A stretch of DNA of 64,000 nt from Kineococcus sp. NBC_00420 (GTDB taxonomy: Bacteria; Actinomycetota; Actinomycetes; Actinomycetales; Kineococcaceae). A program made the position numbers and the translations under genes. The notes under the pieces are model-generated. The model worked only from the letters and a program-made list of their open reading frames with translations, ran no database searches and was not told the DNA's origin. This document shows positions 59,155 through 64,000 of this stretch, piece after piece; the stretch's first letter is position 1; each line of letters starts with the position of its first letter. The stretch spans positions 2,356,001-2,420,000 of the forward strand of contig NZ_CP107930.1 in the NCBI RefSeq assembly GCF_036021035.1. The letters are read 5' to 3'.

Positions 59155-59715
59155 GTGTTCGAACGGTTCACCCGACCCGCCCGCGAGGCCGTCGTGCACG
59201 CCCAGACCGTCGGGCGGGAGTTCCGCCACGCCGGCATCGGGTCCCAGCACCTCCTGCTGTCCCTGCTCGCCACCCCCTCGGGGGCGCAGCGGGTCCTCGT
59301 CGGCGCGGGCGCCGACGCCGCCACCCTCGCTCCCCTCGTCCGTGACTCCGCCGGGCCGGCCGCGGACGCGGCTGCGCTGCGGGAACTCGGGATCGACGTG
59401 GACGAGGTGCGACGCCGGGCGGAGGAGTCCTTCGGGCCCGGTGCGCTCGACGGAGAACCCCGCCGACGCAGGTTCCTGGGCGGAACGGGTCCCGGCCACC
59501 TGCCGTTCGACAGCACGGGCCGGGAAACCCTCACCGACGCCCTGCGGGTGGCGATCTCGCTGCAGCACAGCCACATCGGTACAGAGCACCTCCTGCTCGC
59601 GATCCTCGACCACCCGGAGGGGCCGGCCGTTCGCGCGCTCCGCGCGGCGGGGGTCGACCTGGACCGCGAGACGGCGACCGGTCTCGTCCTCGCGGAAATC
59701 CGCCGCTCGGCCTGA
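59155..59715 (+). CDS. Clp_N (double Clp-N motif) protein
   Basis: This 186-residue protein has two Clp_N repeats, residues 1-75 (FERFTRPAREAVVHAQTVGREFRHAGIGSQHLLLSLL) and 115-185 (TLTDALRVAISLQHSHIGTEHLLLAIL), but no AAA+ modules. In ClpC/ClpA this domain binds substrates and adaptors, so the free form may act as an adaptor or inhibitor of Clp. The GTG at 59155 follows GGAGGAGAAACCT, and it lies 16 bases after the HTH gene. Confidence 0.83.
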   Translation: MFERFTRPAREAVVHAQTVGREFRHAGIGSQHLLLSLLATPSGAQRVLVGAGADAATLAPLVRDSAGPAADAAALRELGIDVDEVRRRAEESFGPGALDGEPRRRRFLGGTGPGHLPFDSTGRETLTDALRVAISLQHSHIGTEHLLLAILDHPEGPAVRALRAAGVDLDRETATGLVLAEIRRSA

Positions 59716-59748
59716 ACGGACGCACCTCACGCTCCGGCGGACCGCTCC

Positions 59749-60595
59749 TCATCCTCGCGGCGGAACCGGATCCAGTGCCCACGACGTCAGCAGGGGGAGG
59801 GCGAGCGCCGTCGCCGAACCCGGTTCGCAGGTGTAGACGATCAACCGCTGCCCGGGGTCCAGCGGACCGACGAGCACTTCCACCCCGAACGTCAGGGCAC
59901 CCCGCGGCGGGGTGCTGGATCCGCTTGGTCATCGAGGCGTAGTCCCGCACCCGGTGGTCCTCCCACCAGCGGTCGACGTCCGGGTCGGTGCGCAACCTGG
60001 CGATCTCGGCGTGCAGGCGGCGGTCGTGCGGGCGGCGGGCGGATTCCCGGCGCAGCGCCGCGACGGCGTACTGGGCGAACTCGACCCAGTTCAGGATGCG
60101 TTCGCGGGCCACGGGATCGGTCAGCAACCAGTCGGAGAACACCCGCCCCGGTTCCATCGGGTCCCCCAGCACCTCGCGGAGCAACGCGTTGCGGGCCAGG
60201 ACCTGCGAGCGGTCGCCCAGCAGCAGCACGGGAACGTGGTCGAGGGTCGTCATCACCCGCAACAACCCCGGGTCGGCGACCTGCGGCGGTTCCCGGACCG
60301 CGCCGGGTCGCCCTGCGGGGGCGGCCAGGTCGTGCAGGTGCTGCCGTTCCACGTCGTCGAGGCGGAGCGCGCGGGCGAGTTCGTCGAGGATCCCCACCGA
60401 GACGTTCGCCTGGCGGCCCTGTTCCAGCCGGCTGTAGTAGTCGGGGCTGAGCCCGGCGAGGACCGCGAGTTCCTCCTTGCGCAGACCGGGAACCCGCCGC
60501 GGTCCGGGGAACGGGGTCATCCCGGCCTGGGCGGGGGTGAGCCGGTCACGGCGCGAACGCAGGAAGGCCCCCAGGGCGGAACGGTCGGCAGGCAC
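59749..60595 (-). pseudogene. MmyB-like XRE regulator, C-terminally frameshifted
   Basis: The N-terminal HTH (LRSRRDRLTPAQAG, GLRKEELAVLAGLSPDYYSRLEQGR) and the MmyB-like ligand-binding domain (DHVPVLLLGDRSQVLARNALLREVLG, WWEDHRVRDYASMTKRIQHPA) are in one frame to about 59904. After that the family's last 50 residues (LTFGVEVLVGPLDPGQRLIV, TALALPLLTSWALDP) are in the +1 frame to a TGA at 59749. Removing one G from GGGG at 59900-59903 restores a 281-residue protein of normal length. Unshifted, the frame runs over the Clp_N gene. Either a sequencing error or a recent mutation. GTG at 60595. Confidence 0.8.
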
Positions 60596-60627
60596 GCCTC
60601 CACGGTACGACCCGCCACCAGGATCGA

Positions 60628-60648
60628 CCTGGTCCTGCCGTGACCAGG
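60628..60648. promoter_or_regulatory. inverted repeat between the MmyB-like and SDR genes
   Basis: CCTGGTC-CTGCCGT-GACCAGG is a 7-7-7 palindrome 33 bp before the regulator start and 48 bp before the SDR start; a further GGTTC-ACC-GAACC palindrome follows downstream of it. It is the likely operator of the regulator. Confidence 0.55.
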
Positions 60649-60695
60649 TTGGACAGGCTCTGGTCCGGTTCACCGAACCCGGTTGGACTGTGGTC

Positions 60696-61463
60696 ATGAC
60701 GACGAACGAGACCCCGAACCGAACCGCCCTGGTCACCGGATCCACCAGCGGGATCGGCGAGGCCATCGCCCGCACCCTCGCCGCCGCCGGGACCCACGTC
60801 CTGGTGAGCGGGCGCGACACGACCCGCGGCGAACGCCTGGTCGGGGAACTGCGCGCCGCCGGCGCGAAGGCCGACTTCCTCGCCGCCGACCTCTCCCGTC
60901 CCGCCGCCGAACTCCGCGCCCTCGTCGAGACCGCGACGCAGCTGCTCGGGGGTCGCATCGACGTGCTGGTGAACAACGCCGGCATCTACCCCGTCGGCCC
61001 GACCGCGAGCGCCTCCGACGAGGACCTCGACGCGATGCTCGCGGTGAACGTCCGCGCCCCGCACGTCCTCGTGGGGGAGATCGCTCCGGCGATGGTCGCC
61101 CACGGTGGCGGTGCGATCGTCAACATCGGGTCGTGGATGTCGCGGACAGGGGTGGCGTTCGGGGCCATGTACACGGCGACGAAGGCCGCGGTGGAGCAGA
61201 TGACCCGGACCTGGGCCGCCGAGTTCGGCCCCAGCGGGGTGCGGGTGAACACCGTCGCCCCGGGCATCACCCTGACGCCCGGCAACGACTACGCCCGCGA
61301 GGTGGTGCTGGCCCAGGCGGCGACGACTCCGGCCGGGGTACCTGCTGCGCCGCAGGACGTCGCGGACGCCGTGGCCTTCATCGTCTCGGACGCGGCCCGG
61401 ATGGTGCAGGGCGTCACGCTGGACGTCGACGGCGGCCTGACCGCGACCCGCCTGAGCTGGTGA
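60696..61463 (+). CDS. SDR-family oxidoreductase
   Basis: This 255-residue classical short-chain dehydrogenase has TGSTSGIG at 14-21, NNAG at 93-96, the catalytic S146, Y159 and K163 (YTATK), and PSGVRVNTVAPG. NADP use is suggested by SGRDTTRG. It is divergent from an MmyB-like regulator, a common pair in actinobacteria in which the regulator controls the reductase. ATG at 60696. Confidence 0.88.
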   Translation: MTTNETPNRTALVTGSTSGIGEAIARTLAAAGTHVLVSGRDTTRGERLVGELRAAGAKADFLAADLSRPAAELRALVETATQLLGGRIDVLVNNAGIYPVGPTASASDEDLDAMLAVNVRAPHVLVGEIAPAMVAHGGGAIVNIGSWMSRTGVAFGAMYTATKAAVEQMTRTWAAEFGPSGVRVNTVAPGITLTPGNDYAREVVLAQAATTPAGVPAAPQDVADAVAFIVSDAARMVQGVTLDVDGGLTATRLSW

Positions 61464-61490
61464 CGTGACGGGGGGTTGACGTCGAGCTGT

Positions 61491-61510
61491 TGTGACTGTT
61501 CAATCACACA
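61491..61510. promoter_or_regulatory. TetR operator, copy 1 (upstream of tetR)
   Basis: TGTGACTG-TT-CAATCACACA is a near palindrome ending one base before the tetR start. A 17-of-20 match is found upstream of the oxidoreductase gene at 62136. Confidence 0.7.
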
Positions 61511-61511
61511 C

Positions 61512-62063
61512 ATGACAGCGACGAGGTCGACGGCACAGGCCCAGCGCGCCCTGGTCGTGGCCGGCGCGGTCCGGGTCTTCGCGCGCAGCGGCTACCACGC
61601 GACCCCGGTGGCAGCCGTCGCGACGGAGGCGGGGATCTCCCCCGCCTACGTGTTCCGGCTCTTCGACGGCAAGCTCGGCCTCTTCACGGCGGCCCTCGAC
61701 CACTGCTACTCGCTGGTCGCACGGGCCCTGCACGAAGGGGCCGAGCAGGCCGCCGACCCCTCCCCCGCGGGGATCCTGCACGCGATGGGCGGCGCCTACG
61801 CCCAGCTGATCGCCGACCGCGACCTGCTGATGCTGCAGGTGCACGCGCAGAGTTCCTGCGACGTCCCCGAGATCCGCGACGCGGTGCGCCGCGGTCTCGC
61901 CCTGGTGACGCAGACGGCCACCGACCTCTCCGGCGCGGACCCCGACGCCGTCCAGCGCTTCCTGGCCTACGGCCAGCTGTGCCACCTCGTCGTGACGGCC
62001 GACCTCCACGACCTGCCGCACGCGTGGGCGGACACCCTCACCCACGGCATCCGCCACCCCTGA
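61512..62063 (+). CDS. TetR-family transcriptional regulator
   Basis: This 183-residue regulator has the TetR HTH (RALVVAGAVRVFARSGYHATPVAAVATEAGISPAYVFRLFDGKLGLF) and a helical ligand-binding domain with LMLQVHAQSSCDVPEIRDAVR. It is autoregulated if the operator overlapping its start is used, and it controls the oxidoreductase downstream. A strong terminator hairpin overlaps its stop. ATG at 61512. Confidence 0.88.
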   Translation: MTATRSTAQAQRALVVAGAVRVFARSGYHATPVAAVATEAGISPAYVFRLFDGKLGLFTAALDHCYSLVARALHEGAEQAADPSPAGILHAMGGAYAQLIADRDLLMLQVHAQSSCDVPEIRDAVRRGLALVTQTATDLSGADPDAVQRFLAYGQLCHLVVTADLHDLPHAWADTLTHGIRHP

Positions 62064-62090
62064 AGAGCGCTGCACCGCAGCGCTCTTCAG
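62060..62090. terminator. perfect hairpin overlapping the tetR stop
   Basis: CTGAAGAGCGCTGC pairs with its complement across three bases; the tetR stop is inside the stem. It separates tetR from the downstream oxidoreductase. Confidence 0.75.
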
Positions 62091-62102
62091 CGTGCTCCAT
62101 GA

Positions 62103-62122
62103 AGTGACTGACCAATCACACA
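62103..62122. promoter_or_regulatory. TetR operator, copy 2 (upstream of the oxidoreductase)
   Basis: AGTGACTG-AC-CAATCACACA lies 13 bp before the ATG at 62136 and just upstream of its AAGGAG ribosome site; it matches the site upstream of tetR at 17 of 20 positions. Confidence 0.7.
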
Positions 62123-62135
62123 CAAGGAGACCACC

Positions 62136-63176
62136 ATGACCACCACCCGAGTCGTCCTCCCCGGCGTCGTCGACCCCGAGGGCCTGCGCCTCGAGCAGGT
62201 CGACCTCCCCGCGCCCACCACCGGCCAGGTGCTGGTGGCCGTCGAGGCCAGCGGCATCTCCTACGCCGAGCAGCAGATGCGCCGGGGCCGCTACTACGAC
62301 CAGCCCGCGTTCCCCTTCACCCCCGGCTACGACCTCGTGGGGACCGTCGTCGACCTCGGACCCGGCACCCCCGCCGGACTCCTCGGACAGCGCGTGGCGG
62401 CCATGACGAAGACCGGCGGCTGGGCCACCCACGCCCTCGTCCCGGCCGAGGACCTGGTGCCGGTGCCGGCCGGCGTCGACCCCGCCGAAGCCTCGACCCT
62501 GGTCGTGAACGGGATCACCGCGTGGTCGATGCTGCACCGGTCCGCGAAGGTCCGGGCCGGTCAGACGGTCCTCGTGCACGGCGCGAACGGCGGCGTCGGG
62601 ACGGTGCTCGCCCAACTCGCCCGCGACGCGGGTGCCCGGGTGATCGGCACCGCCTCGCCACGCCACCACGACGCGCTGCGCGACCTCGGGGTCGAACCCG
62701 TGGACTACCGCGGCGACGTCGAGGCGCAGGTCCGGGCCCTTGCCCCCGACGGGGTCGACGCCGTCTTCGACCACGTCGGCGGGGCGGGCCTCTTCGCCTC
62801 CCACCGGTTGCTGCGTCGCGGGGGGACCCTGGTCTCCTACGGGACCGCCGCGACCCGCGACGGCAGCGGGAGCCCGACCTGGCCCATCCTGAAGCTCATG
62901 GCCCGACTCGCCTGGTGGAACGTCCGGCCCGACGGCCGACGCGCGACGTTCTTCAACGTCTGGGCCGGCCGCCGGAACCCCGCACGGTTCCAGGCGAGGA
63001 TCCGCGAGGACCTCGGGAACGTCTTCGCCCGCCTCGCCGACGGTCGGCTGACCACCCACGTCGCCGCGACGTTCCCGCTCGAGGAGATCGTGGAGGCGAT
63101 GCGCCTGGCCGAGTCGCGGACGATCGTCGGCAAGGTCGTCCTGCTGCCGCGAGGAGGGGGATCCGCCGGCCGGTAG
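62136..63176 (+). CDS. zinc-independent MDR oxidoreductase (quinone oxidoreductase-like)
   Basis: This 346-residue medium-chain reductase has the NADPH motif VLVHGANGGVGTV at 145-157 and lacks the zinc-binding residues of alcohol dehydrogenases, so it is of the quinone oxidoreductase type. A long C-terminal half includes TRDGSGSPTWPILKLMARLAWW. It probably reduces quinones or enones under TetR control, with operators at 61491 and 62103. AAGGAG precedes the ATG. Confidence 0.87.
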   Translation: MTTTRVVLPGVVDPEGLRLEQVDLPAPTTGQVLVAVEASGISYAEQQMRRGRYYDQPAFPFTPGYDLVGTVVDLGPGTPAGLLGQRVAAMTKTGGWATHALVPAEDLVPVPAGVDPAEASTLVVNGITAWSMLHRSAKVRAGQTVLVHGANGGVGTVLAQLARDAGARVIGTASPRHHDALRDLGVEPVDYRGDVEAQVRALAPDGVDAVFDHVGGAGLFASHRLLRRGGTLVSYGTAATRDGSGSPTWPILKLMARLAWWNVRPDGRRATFFNVWAGRRNPARFQARIREDLGNVFARLADGRLTTHVAATFPLEEIVEAMRLAESRTIVGKVVLLPRGGGSAGR

Positions 63177-63195
63177 GTCCCGGAGGACCGACCGC

Positions 63196-63999
63196 TCAGA
63201 CCGGTTGCGCCGCCGCGACCGCCCCGGACCGCAACCGCCGCTCGGCCCGGGCCCGGGCCTCGCTCCCCAACCCCAGTCCGTCGAGGGCCAGCAACGCCGC
63301 CCCGAGCACCGGCGGTGCATCCGGGACGACGAACCGGGCGCCGGGTGCGACCGCGAGGACCCCCTCCCGGACGGCGTCGAGCAGCACGCGGTGACCCCCC
63401 GCCAGGACTCCGCCGCCGAGCACGACGTCGACCGGCGCGGCATCCAACCCCAACCGCTGCAGCGCGACCCGGGCCATCGCGACGACCTCCTCGGCCTGTC
63501 GCCGTGCGATGGCACGGGCCACCACGTCCCCCGCCGCGGCAACGTCGAACAGCACCGGGACCAGCGCGTGCAGGTCCGGGGCGGGAATCCTGCCCAGGTG
63601 CACGGCGAGGGCGACGTCCAGGGCGGTCGGCAGACCGAAGAGGTCCGCCACGGCCGGCCGCAGGGCGGTCTCGGGACCCCGGCCGTCCTCGGCCCGGGTC
63701 GCGGCGTACATGACCTCGTTGACGAGAGTGCCACCCCCGCCCCAGTCCCCCGTCGTCGGGCCGAGGGCGAGAAACCTCGCGGTGGAACCGTCCGGGGCCA
63801 GCCCGACGCAGTTGATCCCCGCCCCGCACACGACTGCGACCCCCTGCGGGGCGCTCGCTCCGGCCACGACCCCGGACCGCAGCAACGCGAACGTGTCGTT
63901 GCCCACGACGACGCGCCGGGCGTAGCCGCGGGCCGTCAGGTCGGCTGCGTAGCGCTCCTCCTCGGCAGGGAGGTCGGCGTTGGCGAGGTAGGCCGCCAG
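63196..63999 (-). CDS. N-acetylglucosamine kinase-like (BadF/BadG/BcrA/BcrD family), partial
   Basis: The gene runs off the right edge, so only the last 267 residues are seen. GNDTFALLRSG, VAVVCGAGINCVGLAPDG, GDWGGGGTLVNEVMYAATRAEDGRG and VDVVLGGGVLAGG are the ATP and sugar regions of the BadF/NagK-type kinase. It is most likely an N-acetylglucosamine kinase or a close sugar kinase of the ROK-like ASKHA fold. The frame continues to base 63999 with good codon bias. Confidence 0.83.
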   Translation of the reverse strand: MAAYLANADLPAEEERYAADLTARGYARRVVVGNDTFALLRSGVVAGASAPQGVAVVCGAGINCVGLAPDGSTARFLALGPTTGDWGGGGTLVNEVMYAATRAEDGRGPETALRPAVADLFGLPTALDVALAVHLGRIPAPDLHALVPVLFDVAAAGDVVARAIARRQAEEVVAMARVALQRLGLDAAPVDVVLGGGVLAGGHRVLLDAVREGVLAVAPGARFVVPDAPPVLGAALLALDGLGLGSEARARAERRLRSGAVAAAQPV

Positions 64000-64000
64000 C

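Overview
The window is 64 kb of very GC-rich DNA in which almost every real gene ends its codons in G or C, GTG and TTG starts are common, and genes are packed into short operons joined by GTGA, ATGA or TGATG stop/start overlaps. Together with furA-katG, a LacI/TetR/MerR-rich regulator set, F420-type reductases, MmyB-like regulators, Clp_N proteins and SigE-family sigma factors, this points to a free-living actinomycete; a Kineococcus-like member of the Kineosporiaceae is my best guess, from general resemblance only. No rRNA, tRNA, CRISPR array or replication origin is visible.

Layout, 0-14 kb: the end of a secreted protein, a ScyD-like secreted propeller protein, and an operon for a branched-chain 2-oxoacid dehydrogenase (E1-alpha, E1-beta, E2) behind a striking triple palindromic operator. 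Upstream lies a tight minus-strand operon rutA / amidase / MFS exporter / isochorismatase-type amidohydrolase / aromatic aminotransferase with a LacI regulator, and divergently a flavin reductase plus an FMN reductase. Together these look like a non-canonical Rut-type pathway for pyrimidines or another cyclic amide.

14-48 kb is chromosomal core and metabolism: a WXG100-like protein coupled to a large alpha/beta hydrolase, fructosamine kinase, MOSC protein, purB, an alcohol dehydrogenase, a CPA1 antiporter fused to a UBP zinc finger, a molybdopterin oxidoreductase with its cytochrome b, cardiolipin synthase, a ketopantoate-reductase-like protein, two methyltransferases, DJ-1/PfpI proteins, a RecQ helicase fused to a phosphoribosyltransferase domain, a HIT protein, an aminoglycoside-kinase-like protein, MFS and SulP transporters, a DszA/NtaA-type monooxygenase, an SQR-like flavoprotein, furA-katG, a MerR regulator, an orphan sugar-binding lipoprotein and an F420-dependent NADP reductase-like protein.

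From about 47.9 to 58.8 kb the character changes. Codon third positions are less extreme, intergenic spaces are long, and most genes have no recognisable family. This accessory island carries a SigE-family sigma factor with a membrane-bound partner, small secreted proteins, a low-GC DUF4238 gene, a coupled pair of unknown genes, one IS256-family and one IS110-family insertion sequence, a broken gene between them, and a 12-bp motif repeated four times between genes. Related CCTACTTT sequences lie near both edges.

58.8-64 kb returns to core-like DNA: an HTH/Clp_N pair preceded by two identical palindromes, an MmyB-like regulator with a one-base frameshift divergent from an SDR gene, a TetR regulator and its quinone-oxidoreductase target sharing an operator, and the end of an N-acetylglucosamine-kinase-like gene that runs off the window.
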